In this document: piece after piece, positions 16,338 through 25,321 of the stretch
How the letters are laid out: every line of letters begins with the position of its first letter
Numbering within the stretch: the stretch's first letter is position 1
DNA from: G963662905 sp963676415
GTDB taxonomy: Bacteria > Bacteroidota > Bacteroidia > Bacteroidales > WRLA01
Direction of reading: 5' to 3'
Assembly (NCBI GenBank): GCA_963676415.1
Contig: OY781097.1
Location: 4,402,001-4,466,000, forward strand
DNA length: 64,000 nt
Notes under the pieces: model-generated
Database searches by the model: none
What the model was told of the DNA's origin: nothing
The model's input: only the letters and a program-made list of their open reading frames with translations
Made by a program: the position numbers and the translations under genes

Positions 16338-16971
16338 AATCAACATCCTGCTGGCCGACGACCACCAGCTTTTCAGGGAAGGCATGGCCTTTCTCTTACA
16401 AAACTGCGATTTTACCGGAGATATCCGCGAAGCTACAAACGGCAGGGAAGTACTGAATGAATTAAAAAAATCGCAGCCACATATTATTTTAATGGACATC
16501 GAAATGCCCGAAATGAACGGAATTGACGCCAGCAGGGAATGCAGCCGTTTATATCCTGACATCAAAATAATCGCATTATCGATGTATGCCAACGAAGAAT
16601 TTTATTCAGACATGATTGATGCCGGGGCCAAAGGATTTCTTTTAAAGAACTCACGCTTTGAAGATGTGCGCAGGGCAATAGTGGAAGTAGAACAAGGAAA
16701 CAATTATTTCTCTCCGGAAATTTTAAACTCAATTATTTCGAATCTCAATCAGAAAAGCCGCTCCCCGATACACAGCCCACTAAGCCAAAGGGAAATTGAA
16801 GTCCTTTTTAATATCTGCAAAGGCTTATCCAGCCAGGAAATTGGCGAAAGCCTATTCATCAGCAAGCGCACTGTAGAAAAACACCGTGAGAATATCATGC
16901 TTAAAACCGAATGCAAAAACACAGCACAATTGGTTGTTTACGCCATCAAAAACCGGTATTTTGAAATATAA
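16327..16971 (+). CDS. LuxR/NarL-family response regulator
   Basis: 214 residues from MSTKINILLADDHQ, an ATG inside the end of the kinase gene, which implies translational coupling. Receiver domain with acidic pocket DDH and phospho-acceptor D57 in IILMDIEMPEMNG. The C-terminal LuxR helix-turn-helix reads PLSQREIEVLFNICKGLSS, then FISKRTVEKHRENIM. Cognate to the upstream HisKA_3 kinase. The repeated TACGCA sites before the kinase gene and before the PiT gene are likely targets, implying autoregulation and control of the transporter genes. Confidence 0.94.
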   Translation: MSTKINILLADDHQLFREGMAFLLQNCDFTGDIREATNGREVLNELKKSQPHIILMDIEMPEMNGIDASRECSRLYPDIKIIALSMYANEEFYSDMIDAGAKGFLLKNSRFEDVRRAIVEVEQGNNYFSPEILNSIISNLNQKSRSPIHSPLSQREIEVLFNICKGLSSQEIGESLFISKRTVEKHRENIMLKTECKNTAQLVVYAIKNRYFEI

Positions 16972-16982
16972 AACCGGAAAAA

Positions 16983-17011
16983 TACGCATTTACACGCATA
17001 GCTATTGCGTA
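16983..17011 (+). promoter_or_regulatory. TACGCA repeat, candidate operator (site 2)
   Basis: TACGCATTTACACGCA (16983-16998) matches site 1 at 15 of 16 positions, and an inverted TGCGTA follows at 17006-17011. It lies 12 bases after the regulator gene and about 33 bases upstream of the -7 box of the PiT gene, a position typical of an activator site. Confidence 0.5.
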
Positions 17012-17043
17012 TTAGCACCCTGAACCGACTTTACACATCGCAG

Positions 17044-17051
17044 TAATTTTG
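17044..17051 (+). promoter_or_regulatory. -7 box of the PiT-porin genes
   Basis: TAATTTTG matches TAnnTTTG exactly, 26 bases before the PiT start. No TTG lies 17-23 bases upstream, which fits a promoter that depends on an activator bound at the TACGCA repeats. Confidence 0.5.
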
Positions 17052-17076
17052 AAGAAGAAACTTCAAAATTAAAATC

Positions 17077-18102
17077 ATGCTAATTCCATTTCTCGTTCCC
17101 TTTGTCATTGGGATGTTTCTTGCCATCAATATGGGCGGCAGCGGAACTGCCCCTTCTTTTTCTGCGGCCTATGGAGCCGGTATCATCAAAAAAAGTTTGA
17201 TTCCCGGCCTGTTTGGCGTAGCCGTATTTGCAGGAGCCATCATAGGCGGCAAAGAAACCGCCAAAACCATTGGCAAAGGATTGCTCGACCCACAACTGAT
17301 GAGTTTCAGCATTGTCTCCATTATTCTATTTTCTGTCGCGATATCACTTCTTATTGCCAACATTTTCGGAATACCGCAATCCACAAGTCAATCCACAGTA
17401 CTCGCAGTGGTAGCTCCGGCTGTTTACTTTCATTCGCTTGATACCGAAAAATTATTTACAGAAATCCTTCCGACATGGTTTATTATGCCACTTATTTCTT
17501 TTGCCTTGTCATTCCTGATTGGGAAATACATCTACAAACCCATACGCCGGAAAGGTTACACAATTTCCAAGAAAATCAACGACAGCTATTTACTGCGCGG
17601 GCTCATACTGATCATGTCTCTATATGTTGCCTTCTCGATCGGCACCAATAATGTCGCCAATGCCACAGGCCCAATTTCGAGCATGGCATTTAACGAATTG
17701 GGCATGTCAACCGATAATTATGTGCATGTATTAATTTTGGCAACACTGATAATTGCACCCTGCTTTGGTATTGGGAGCTCATTTTTTGGCGATAAAATCG
17801 TAAAAAACACCGGCAAAGAAATCGTACTCTTCGGAAGGATTGAAGCGGTGATCATAGCTTTCATTTCAGCTTCGCTCCTATTGGCAGCTTCCTTGGTAAA
17901 AGGAATCCCTACGTCATTGGTACAACTAAATGTGGCCGCCATAATAGGCATTGGCGCCGCCAAACTGGGCTGCAAAAATATTTTCAAAAAAACGGAAGTA
18001 AACCGCTTTTTCCTGATGTGGGTCATCGCCCCTACGATAGCTTTTGGATTGGCCCTGCTGCTGACCTACACATTTGATTTATATAACCTTTTGGATTTTT
18101 AA
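17077..18102 (+). CDS. PiT-family inorganic phosphate permease
   Basis: 341 residues with about ten membrane segments. Both PHO4 signature halves are visible: near the N-terminus AINMGGSGTAPSFSAAYGAG and in the middle FSIGTNNVANATGP. These permeases carry metal-phosphate by proton or sodium symport. The first signature reads NMGGSGTAP rather than the usual G-x-N-D/N-x-A-N-x-x-G/A-x-x-V/G type, so the transported anion could differ. The DUF47/PhoU-like gene that often accompanies pit genes is absent. A porin gene follows after 3 bases, and a kinase/regulator pair precedes it. Confidence 0.88.
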   Translation: MLIPFLVPFVIGMFLAINMGGSGTAPSFSAAYGAGIIKKSLIPGLFGVAVFAGAIIGGKETAKTIGKGLLDPQLMSFSIVSIILFSVAISLLIANIFGIPQSTSQSTVLAVVAPAVYFHSLDTEKLFTEILPTWFIMPLISFALSFLIGKYIYKPIRRKGYTISKKINDSYLLRGLILIMSLYVAFSIGTNNVANATGPISSMAFNELGMSTDNYVHVLILATLIIAPCFGIGSSFFGDKIVKNTGKEIVLFGRIEAVIIAFISASLLLAASLVKGIPTSLVQLNVAAIIGIGAAKLGCKNIFKKTEVNRFFLMWVIAPTIAFGLALLLTYTFDLYNLLDF

Positions 18103-18105
18103 CTA

Positions 18106-19341
18106 ATGAAAAAAGCCATAGTTTTATTCTTAAGCTTACTGTTATCCCTCCTCTCTTTCGGCCAGAAACAGGAATGGAAAGCCGGCATTGAAATACGCAT
18201 CCGCCCTTTGCTTGATGCCGGCTACAAAACACCACAAAGCAATAGCGATCCGATATTGTTTTACACCAGCCAGCGCAGCCGGATTAAGCTCAAATACCAC
18301 GACAGTTGTTTTTCGTCACAAATTGCCTTTCAGGATGTTCGAATATGGGGCAACGACAACATATTCAATGCACGGGGATATTATGGAAATTCCTCATCAA
18401 CATGTCTTTTTAAAGCCTGGATTAAAGCAAAACTCAACACTGCTATCAGCTTGAAAGTCGGAAGACAGGCATTTTCATACGACGACCAAAGAATACTATC
18501 AAGCCGCAACTGGAACGATCACCAGTTGTGCTATGATGCTGTTTTACTGGAATATAACAACGAAAAAACTTCTGTTCAATTCGCTGCAAGCTGGAATTCA
18601 GACAACAGCAAATCAATGAGCTACCCGGATGACAAACTACGCTTAATCAACTTTTTAAGGGCTCAATACAAAACGAAAAGCATAAAAGCCTCAACAATAT
18701 ATCTCCTGAGCGGACAATGCATGAACGATAGCATGCCGGATTTAAAACTCCTTCAAACTTTCGGGGTAAACCTAAACCATACCTCTACGCGGTCATTATT
18801 ACGGCTATCATTCTACTACCAAAGCAATATGAACCAACTGCAAGGCAAGACCCGTGCTTTTTGCCTGTCTTTCTTCTTTGAACAAAAAACAAATTCCGGA
18901 AAATTTTGCGCCGGCACCGGATTTGACTTCCTTTCGGGAGATGATGCAAAAAGCAATACAAAAGGACTGTTTAATTTATTGTATGGCAAAAGGCACGGAT
19001 ATTATGGCTCGATGGATTATTTCAGCGAAACCCCGCAGCAAGGCTTAACAGACCTAATGATGAAATTCAGCTACAAACCCACAAAAAAAATCCTGGTAAA
19101 GCTCGAACTCCATAAATTTCTTTCATCCAGAAAAATTGAATCATATGGGAATGATTACGGAAGCGAAACTGATTTTGCGATAGAATTTACAGTAAGCCCG
19201 GCATTTAATATTAGTAGTGGATATTCATTTTATTTATGCAGCGACTTGCTCAAAAAACTGAAAGGCGTATCGGATAAAAAAGTTCGCTTTCCGCAGTTTG
19301 CATGGATTTCGATGCATTTCAGCCCATGGATATCAATTTAG
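18106..19341 (+). CDS. Outer-membrane beta-barrel porin
   Basis: 411 residues with a signal peptide (KKAIVLFLSLLLSLLSF then GQ). The mature chain is a series of alternating amphipathic strands with aromatic girdles and ends in FSPWISI. The motif KVGRQAFSYDDQRILSSRNW resembles the alginate-export/AlgE-like porin group, in which it forms a strand-loop near the pore. It starts 3 bases after the phosphate permease, so the pair probably forms one uptake route across both membranes. Substrate specificity is inferred from the neighbour only. Confidence 0.75.
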   Translation: MKKAIVLFLSLLLSLLSFGQKQEWKAGIEIRIRPLLDAGYKTPQSNSDPILFYTSQRSRIKLKYHDSCFSSQIAFQDVRIWGNDNIFNARGYYGNSSSTCLFKAWIKAKLNTAISLKVGRQAFSYDDQRILSSRNWNDHQLCYDAVLLEYNNEKTSVQFAASWNSDNSKSMSYPDDKLRLINFLRAQYKTKSIKASTIYLLSGQCMNDSMPDLKLLQTFGVNLNHTSTRSLLRLSFYYQSNMNQLQGKTRAFCLSFFFEQKTNSGKFCAGTGFDFLSGDDAKSNTKGLFNLLYGKRHGYYGSMDYFSETPQQGLTDLMMKFSYKPTKKILVKLELHKFLSSRKIESYGNDYGSETDFAIEFTVSPAFNISSGYSFYLCSDLLKKLKGVSDKKVRFPQFAWISMHFSPWISI

Positions 19342-19405
19342 CGCAGCAAACAAGCTCGAGAGGAAAACAGTAGCCGGTATTGCGAAAAACAAGCAGCCTT
19401 AAAAC

Positions 19406-19428
19406 AAAAAACCCACAAAAAGCGGGTT
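19406..19428 (-). terminator. Terminator downstream of tRNA-Ser
   Basis: On the minus strand AACCCGC and GTGGGTT pair around TTTTT and are followed by a T-run, 13 bases after the tRNA-Ser 3' end. Confidence 0.7.
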
Positions 19429-19439
19429 ATCAGATAATT

Positions 19440-19527
<88 letters not shown>

Positions 19528-19612
19528 ATTATTGTTAGAACTTTATCCTATCGTTTAATTGGGCTGCAAAAATAATGAATCCATTCAAACCTGCCAAATA
19601 TTTTTTCAGAAA

Positions 19613-20794
19613 TTATTCATTTTTTTGATAAGGAAAACTAATGCTAACTGTAGCACCCTTATAATCATTATCAATCAACAAATCGCCTCTATGGGCATCA
19701 ATGACAAGTTTTGTGAGCAGCATGCCCAATCCCGGCCCCATTGCCTGATTACCTTTCTTTTTAGCATGAACAAACTCATTGATCTGTTTTAATTTCCTCA
19801 TGCTAAATCCTGCCCCAAAGTCTTTCACTTTTATAAAAAGTCGTCGGTCTTCTATAAATACCACAAAATTAATTGTTTTGGCACGTGGTGAGGCAGCAAC
19901 GGCATTATTCACTATTTTTGTCAAAGCGGCCACCAAGAGTTCTTCATCGCCAATAAATTCTATATTTTTTGGATTAATGCGCTTATTGATGAACACCTTT
20001 TTTTCATTGCGGATAACCTGCGATTCATAAAGCGAACGGTTTATCAGATCATTGACGGGAAACTTTTTCAAAGCAGGCGTACGCTCACCGGAACGCAGCT
20101 CTGTTATCAGTATAGCTGCATCGACGAGACGTTTAAGGCGAGCCACGGACATTTGCAGATAGGCAACAGCAGTATTTTGATCTTCGTTGGTTAAAGTTTC
20201 TTGCACGATATCGGCAAATCCAATAACACCGCTCAGGGGTTTTTTGAGCTCTCGTGTCACCATATCTATAAAATCAGATTTTGCAATTTCCAATTGCTCC
20301 ATCTGAAGCCCTAATTCATTAAGTACATCCTGGCTCATGCGGCTTTTGTCCACATCTTTAGCCTGAATTTTCTTAAGTTCCTTATTTTCAATACTCAAAG
20401 TCCGAAGTCTATCAATCCAGAATATCTGAGTCTGAACGCGGGCGAGAAGTTCCTGACGGTTAAACGGTTTGGTAATATAGTCATTGCCACCAGCCTCTAA
20501 ACCTTTTAAAACGGTATCTTTATCAACCTTTGCCGTAAGAAACACAACAGGCAAATTTTTATATTTTTCATTTGACCGAATACGCTTGCAAACCTCAATA
20601 CCATCAATGTCGGGCAGCATTACATCGAGCAAAACCATATCAATTTTATCACTCAGAACCGCCAAAGTTTCTTCACCGCTGGAGGCAAAACTGATTTTGT
20701 AGCCTTCATCCCGCAGCAAAGATCCAAGAACCTGCAGGTTTTTTCCCAGATCATCTACAATAAGTATATGATAATCACATTTATTAATCATCAT
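19613..20794 (-). CDS. Receiver plus degenerate histidine kinase (no phospho-acceptor His)
   Basis: 393 residues. N-terminal receiver has DD at 14-15, phospho-acceptor D57 in MVLLDVMLPD, and a conserved K in YITKPF. The kinase half has the HisKA helix FIDMVTRELKKPLSGVIGF, where the catalytic His of the usual S/N-H-E-L-R is Arg (R181). The ATP-binding half keeps N (IVNNAVAAS), G1 (DFGAGF) and G2 (GPGLGML) boxes. It therefore probably cannot autophosphorylate on a canonical His. The start overlaps the end of the upstream GAF/PAS kinase by 11 bases (or 8 with the next ATG), so it is its likely partner: a receiver output that modulates rather than transfers phosphate. Confidence 0.85.
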   Translation of the reverse strand: MMINKCDYHILIVDDLGKNLQVLGSLLRDEGYKISFASSGEETLAVLSDKIDMVLLDVMLPDIDGIEVCKRIRSNEKYKNLPVVFLTAKVDKDTVLKGLEAGGNDYITKPFNRQELLARVQTQIFWIDRLRTLSIENKELKKIQAKDVDKSRMSQDVLNELGLQMEQLEIAKSDFIDMVTRELKKPLSGVIGFADIVQETLTNEDQNTAVAYLQMSVARLKRLVDAAILITELRSGERTPALKKFPVNDLINRSLYESQVIRNEKKVFINKRINPKNIEFIGDEELLVAALTKIVNNAVAASPRAKTINFVVFIEDRRLFIKVKDFGAGFSMRKLKQINEFVHAKKKGNQAMGPGLGMLLTKLVIDAHRGDLLIDNDYKGATVSISFPYQKNE

Positions 20795-23192
20795 CGTCCC
20801 TGATTTTACCAATTTGGTCAGGAAATTGCTGCAAAAAGCGTTTAATTTGCCCTACATCAAAACTGTCAGCAGCCTTTATCAAGTATTTGCCGTAAGAAAA
20901 CAGTTTTTTCTCGCCTGCATCCTCAGCTACTTGACAAATTTTTTGCCCAAAAAGGATTATTTCTTCTATGTCGTTGTTTCTCTTTATCTTATCCCACTCA
21001 AGCATCCACTTTTCGTAGGGTAAGGATGTAAAAATACGATTTTTTTGTTTTGAAAGGACGTCGCCAGGGCTTTCTTTTTGAATAAATTCATTATTAACCT
21101 TATTATCAATATTATAAATATCATTTTTGAAATGAAGTTTTTTATACTTATCTGTATCCGTCTCATTTATAAAAGCAACATCAGGCATAACTATTGTAAA
21201 TACACTGCCCAATCCTTCTTTACTGCTCAGCGAAATGCGCCCATTCATCGCTTCAACAATTTGTTTTGTGATTGCCAGTCCAAGCCCGGCGCCCCTGCGT
21301 GATGACGCACTTTTTTCCGACAATTGTTCAAACGCTTCAAAAATACGATCTTGATCGCATTCAGGTATTCCGGTTCCAGTATCGCGAACTTCAAATATCA
21401 GGTCGGCAAGCTTCATATCTTCATTTAGCCGTTCCGATGTCAAAACAACTTCTACCTCACCCTCATCAGTAAATTTAATGGCATTATCAATTAAATTGGT
21501 CATTACTTGCCTGATCCTGACTTCATCAAGAAAAAACCTTTTGCCACGAAAAAGATCATCGGTTTGAAAAATCAGTTGAACTGACTTCTTCATATCGGGC
21601 AAGACTTCAAATGCCGCCTGAAGTTCGAGCATCATGATGAAGGCATTAAAATTGCCATCATTTTTAATCACGATTTTCCCGGAATCAAGGGCAGATTTTT
21701 CAAAAAGGTTATTGATCAGATCCACTAAAACCGTACTGCTTTGATGAAGCAATTTCAGGTATTTATCCAAATCCGGTTGGCTGACCCGTTTTTCAATTAT
21801 ATTCACATAACCCATCAACGAATTTAAAGGCGTACGTAACTCATGCGACATATTGGCCAGAAACTGCGATTTGGCTTTACTTGCCAACTGTGCAGCATCA
21901 CGTGCTTGCCGCAGCTCATGAAGCAGTTGATGCGTTTTGGTTATATCGCGCACGATAGCCAGTACGCGTTGATCATCAATGCCCATAAACCTGATTTCAT
22001 AGACCTTTTTTAGATCTTTGACATTCATTTCATATTCATGCGAATAAACCTTTTTATCAGCTAATGCATTATTGATCAATTCCAAAAAAAAGCTACTAAT
22101 TTCTTCATCAAAAAACTTCGATATTTTTTCTCCAATAAAAGAATCCGGAGGCAGCAGGAGGTACTCTTCGGTGCTGCATCGAACATCAAGGTAAATTCCA
22201 TTTTTATCCAAAATAAAAATTAAATCAGGAAGTGTACTGACAATTGCATCATTGATGGCTTCACTGGCCGACAAAGCTTCTTCGTAGCGCTTGCGCATCA
22301 ATGCCCCTGCCAGCTGATCTGAAGCCTGCCGGAACAAGCGAAACCAGTCTTCATTAAACTCTGGTTGTGGGCTTAAAAAATCAAAACCTGTAAATCCAAT
22401 TAAATCGGATCCGGAAAAAACCGGCAATACTAAAAGCGAACGGATTCCCTGCATCTGGAGATATTCGCGTTCCTGCTCCGCATCATCACCCAGCTTAGAA
22501 ACATCAGGAATAAATATCTTTTTATCGCGACGAAGCGCATCCATCCACCAACCAAAACTATCAATCTCCAAAAATTGTAATAATGACTTGGTTGTCTTAA
22601 CGCCACGTGCACACCATTCATAAGTATTGCTCATAAATTTGTTTTCCTTATCGAACTCAAATATATAAGCACGGTCGGCACGGAAAAACATTCCCATTTC
22701 ATCAATAACCTTCTGAATTCCATAATGAAGCCGTGAAGCAGGATGCCTTATCAACTCATTGGATAGCGAATTACTAAACTTCCGGAACTCTTCCTTCCAG
22801 ATTTCATCTGACCGTTTTAAATCCGCACGCCCTTCAAAATGAATAATTCCAAGGACGAACTCTTTCTTTTCAAGAATAATTAATCCCTTTTCAATACTAA
22901 TTTCCCCGATAAAACCTTGAGCAAAGTCTATCGGAAAAATAATGCAGAGGCTGTCTTTTTGCCCAGTGATAAGTTCCTCATCTTTATCTGTCAGAGACCT
23001 TAATAGATATTGATATATACTCTTCCGGTCTTGTGAAGATGGCCCAATAAGTTCATGAAGCCAATTATTAAGATTGTGATTAACATAAAAGCTATATTCG
23101 TGAAAATCTGCCAAGTAAGCCTTTCCCGGCAATTGCTCCAGATACTTTCCTACACAGGATTCGGGTTCACATTGTTTAATCAGGTATTTCAT
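20784..23192 (-). CDS. GAF-PAS sensor histidine kinase with C-terminal helical module
   Basis: 802 residues, soluble. Order: an N-terminal region of unknown fold (~1-140), a GAF domain (~150-300; FFRADRAYIFEFDKE, RSLLVLPVF), a PAS domain (~315-430; ILDKNGIYLDVRC), a coiled coil, HisKA with H450 in FLANMSHELRTPLNSLMGY, then HATPase with intact N (LIDNAIKFTDEG), G1 (DTGTGI) and G2 (GAGLGLAI) boxes. The last ~70 residues (including KYLIKAADSFDVGQIKRFLQ) are a helical segment of the kind often found at the end of hybrid kinases, but with no receiver before it. The receiver is supplied by the overlapping downstream gene. Confidence 0.9.
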   Translation of the reverse strand: MKYLIKQCEPESCVGKYLEQLPGKAYLADFHEYSFYVNHNLNNWLHELIGPSSQDRKSIYQYLLRSLTDKDEELITGQKDSLCIIFPIDFAQGFIGEISIEKGLIILEKKEFVLGIIHFEGRADLKRSDEIWKEEFRKFSNSLSNELIRHPASRLHYGIQKVIDEMGMFFRADRAYIFEFDKENKFMSNTYEWCARGVKTTKSLLQFLEIDSFGWWMDALRRDKKIFIPDVSKLGDDAEQEREYLQMQGIRSLLVLPVFSGSDLIGFTGFDFLSPQPEFNEDWFRLFRQASDQLAGALMRKRYEEALSASEAINDAIVSTLPDLIFILDKNGIYLDVRCSTEEYLLLPPDSFIGEKISKFFDEEISSFFLELINNALADKKVYSHEYEMNVKDLKKVYEIRFMGIDDQRVLAIVRDITKTHQLLHELRQARDAAQLASKAKSQFLANMSHELRTPLNSLMGYVNIIEKRVSQPDLDKYLKLLHQSSTVLVDLINNLFEKSALDSGKIVIKNDGNFNAFIMMLELQAAFEVLPDMKKSVQLIFQTDDLFRGKRFFLDEVRIRQVMTNLIDNAIKFTDEGEVEVVLTSERLNEDMKLADLIFEVRDTGTGIPECDQDRIFEAFEQLSEKSASSRRGAGLGLAITKQIVEAMNGRISLSSKEGLGSVFTIVMPDVAFINETDTDKYKKLHFKNDIYNIDNKVNNEFIQKESPGDVLSKQKNRIFTSLPYEKWMLEWDKIKRNNDIEEIILFGQKICQVAEDAGEKKLFSYGKYLIKAADSFDVGQIKRFLQQFPDQIGKIRDDDD

Positions 23193-23320
23193 TAGTTATA
23201 TTTCATGCAATTTATACCAAAACTACAAAAAAGACTTAATGATTTCGAGAAGGCCACAATAAGTCTATAGAAGATTTGTCGGCTCAAATCATGCCTTAAC
23301 ATATCAAAGCGGGCAAACAT

Positions 23321-23348
23321 CAAAAAAGCCACCCCGAATGGAGTGGCT
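23321..23348 (-). terminator. Terminator of the AraC-type gene
   Basis: Minus strand: GCCACTCC and GGGGTGGC pair around ATTC and are followed by six T residues, 26 bases after the stop of the leftward AraC-type gene. Confidence 0.8.
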
Positions 23349-23373
23349 CACCTTCTTTTTCAGATGCTTTGTT

Positions 23374-23787
23374 TTACGAAATGCGATCCGAATTACGTAC
23401 GGCTTTAGCATATTCATAGGGGGTCATTCCTGTGAAACGCTTAAAGCTGTTGTAGAAAGCCATACGGTTGTTAAAACCTGCCTGACGTGCAACCTCTTCG
23501 ATCAGGATTTTCTTGTCGCGATTTGCTTCAAGAATGCGTTTAGCTTCCTTGATACGATATTTGTTGATGAATGTAGAGAAATTCATCTTCAGGTTTTCAT
23601 TGATCACCTGCGATAAATAAGCCTTGTTTGTATTGAACTGTTGTGCAAGATCCTTAATTGTTAAATTTGGATCTAAAAAAGGCTTTTCTCCAACAACATA
23701 CTCAATGAGGTTAATAGTAAGGCTAAGCTTTTGCTTGTCTGACAAGTTAGAATTACGATACTTGTCCTCAAATGAATCTAATAACAT
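23374..23787 (-). CDS. Stand-alone AraC-type DNA-binding protein
   Basis: 137 residues, of which the last ~100 are an AraC/XylS double helix-turn-helix: LTIKDLAQQFNTNKAYLSQV in the first motif, and VARQAGFNNRMAFYNSFKR followed by FTGMTPYEYA in the second. The ~35-residue N-terminus is too short for a sensing domain, so the protein is either constitutive or controlled by a partner. The binding domain resembles the C-terminus of the membrane AraC protein at 9.3-10.5 kb. It is transcribed alone, with its own terminator. Confidence 0.87.
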   Translation of the reverse strand: MLLDSFEDKYRNSNLSDKQKLSLTINLIEYVVGEKPFLDPNLTIKDLAQQFNTNKAYLSQVINENLKMNFSTFINKYRIKEAKRILEANRDKKILIEEVARQAGFNNRMAFYNSFKRFTGMTPYEYAKAVRNSDRIS

Positions 23788-24119
23788 TGTTTTTGGTTTT
23801 AATTTGTACTAAAAATGGTCATATCGTCTATCAATGCAAATATCCACATACTTTTTCATTCTACAAAATTTATTTACAATAAAATTGCAAAGAAATAACA
23901 AAAATTCCAAGCTTCCTTTACTTTTATGTAATAATCTCAATTATTTTTGGACATATTTTATCCAATTTATGTGATTTTCATGCCAGATAGCTTACAAAAT
24001 TAAGAATTTTGAAAAAAAAGTAACCAGCAAAACAGCTCAGGAATATAACCTGAAACTTTCCTGAATAATCTGCACTTTCTTTAATAAATTAGCTACAGGA
24101 AAAAACCGAACTTCGCAGA
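23788..24119. other. Divergent intergenic region, AT-rich
   Basis: About 330 bases between the leftward AraC-type gene and rightward pdxB. It must contain both promoters, but I see no clear TAnnTTTG box. The words TGGACATATTTTATCCA form a short imperfect palindrome near 23947-23963 that could bind a regulator. No gene is seen. Confidence 0.4.
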
Positions 24120-25253
24120 ATGAAAATCATAATTGACAAATATATTCCTTATATCTTCGGAGTTCTTGAAGAACATTCAGAAACCCAATACCTTAGCCCA
24201 AAAGAGTTTAACAATATTGCGGTGAAGGAGGCAGATGCGCTAATAATCAGAACAAGGACAAAAGCCGGCAAACAACTCTTAAACAACACTAAAGTAAAAT
24301 TCATCGCCACAGCAACAATAGGAACTGACCACATTGACAAAGAATTCTGCACTAAAAATGGAATAGAATGGAAAAATGCGAGCGGATGCAATTCAAACTC
24401 TGTTAATCAATACGTTACAAGCATTATACTTGAATGGTTGATTAAATATAAACTTGGACTAAAAACTGTAACCGCAGGAATTATTGGCGCAGGAAACGTT
24501 GGTAAAAAACTAGAATACAACCTTAAATCACTGAATGTAAATACCTTAACTAACGACCCGCCACGAAGGGATAATGAATCAAACTTTGAGCACACAACAA
24601 AAAGCGAAATATTCAGGCAATGTGACATCATCAGTTTTCACGTTCCGCTCTCAAAAAACGGTCACTATCCCACTCACCACCTACTAAAAAAAGAACATCT
24701 AAAACTGCTCAAAGGACGACCTGTTCTGCTTATCAATACATCGAGAGGTGAAGTTTTTTCAAACAAACTCTTACTTGGGGCGCTTGATGCTAACCCTCAA
24801 CTCTCCTTAGCCCTTGACGTATGGGAAAACGAGCCCTGCATTATACAGGAACTGGCAAAAAAATGTTATTTTATCAGTCCGCATATTGCAGGCTATTCGG
24901 CGGATGGCAAAGCAAAAGGTACCGAAATGTCGGTACAGGCTGTAGCACGCCGTTTTAACCTGCCCCATACAAACTGGAAAGCCTCCAATATTCCTGCACA
25001 CCCAAAAAGGCTTATTACGATCCCAAATCATCAACTCAGCTTCATGAAATCCCTGCAATATGCGTTTAGGCATACCTATAATATCTGGAATGATGACGAA
25101 ACGCTAAGAAGTGATTTTAACTCATTTGAAAGCCTGAGATCATCATATCCGCTGCGAAGGGAGTTTCAACATTTCTTCTTTGAGTTAACAAAAAAAGACA
25201 AAAACCTAACACAAGCTCTTGTAAAACTGGGTTTTAAGCCTGTTAATAACTGA
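24120..25253 (+). CDS. pdxB: 4-phosphoerythronate dehydrogenase
   Basis: Oxidises 4-phosphoerythronate in the DXP-dependent route to pyridoxal phosphate. 377 residues is the PdxB length. The D-2-hydroxyacid dehydrogenase fold shows an NAD-binding glycine motif (GIIGAGNVGKKLEY), the catalytic Arg in LINTSRGEVF, Glu in DVWENEP and His in YFISPHIAGYSADGK. GCNSNSVNQYV is the PdxB variant of the active-site loop. The C-terminal extension of ~100 residues, absent from SerA-like dehydrogenases, supports PdxB. A phosphoglycerate dehydrogenase is the main alternative. Confidence 0.88.
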   Translation: MKIIIDKYIPYIFGVLEEHSETQYLSPKEFNNIAVKEADALIIRTRTKAGKQLLNNTKVKFIATATIGTDHIDKEFCTKNGIEWKNASGCNSNSVNQYVTSIILEWLIKYKLGLKTVTAGIIGAGNVGKKLEYNLKSLNVNTLTNDPPRRDNESNFEHTTKSEIFRQCDIISFHVPLSKNGHYPTHHLLKKEHLKLLKGRPVLLINTSRGEVFSNKLLLGALDANPQLSLALDVWENEPCIIQELAKKCYFISPHIAGYSADGKAKGTEMSVQAVARRFNLPHTNWKASNIPAHPKRLITIPNHQLSFMKSLQYAFRHTYNIWNDDETLRSDFNSFESLRSSYPLRREFQHFFFELTKKDKNLTQALVKLGFKPVNN

Positions 25254-25288
25254 TTTGGACATATAATAGGGCATTTCAAAAACTTATC

Positions 25289-25296
25289 TATTTTTG
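25289..25296 (+). promoter_or_regulatory. -7 box of transketolase
   Basis: TATTTTTG matches TAnnTTTG exactly, 25 bases before the transketolase start. No -33 TTG at the expected distance. Confidence 0.45.
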
Positions 25297-25321
25297 CAAA
25301 AAATTTTAAGGTCTCTGAATA

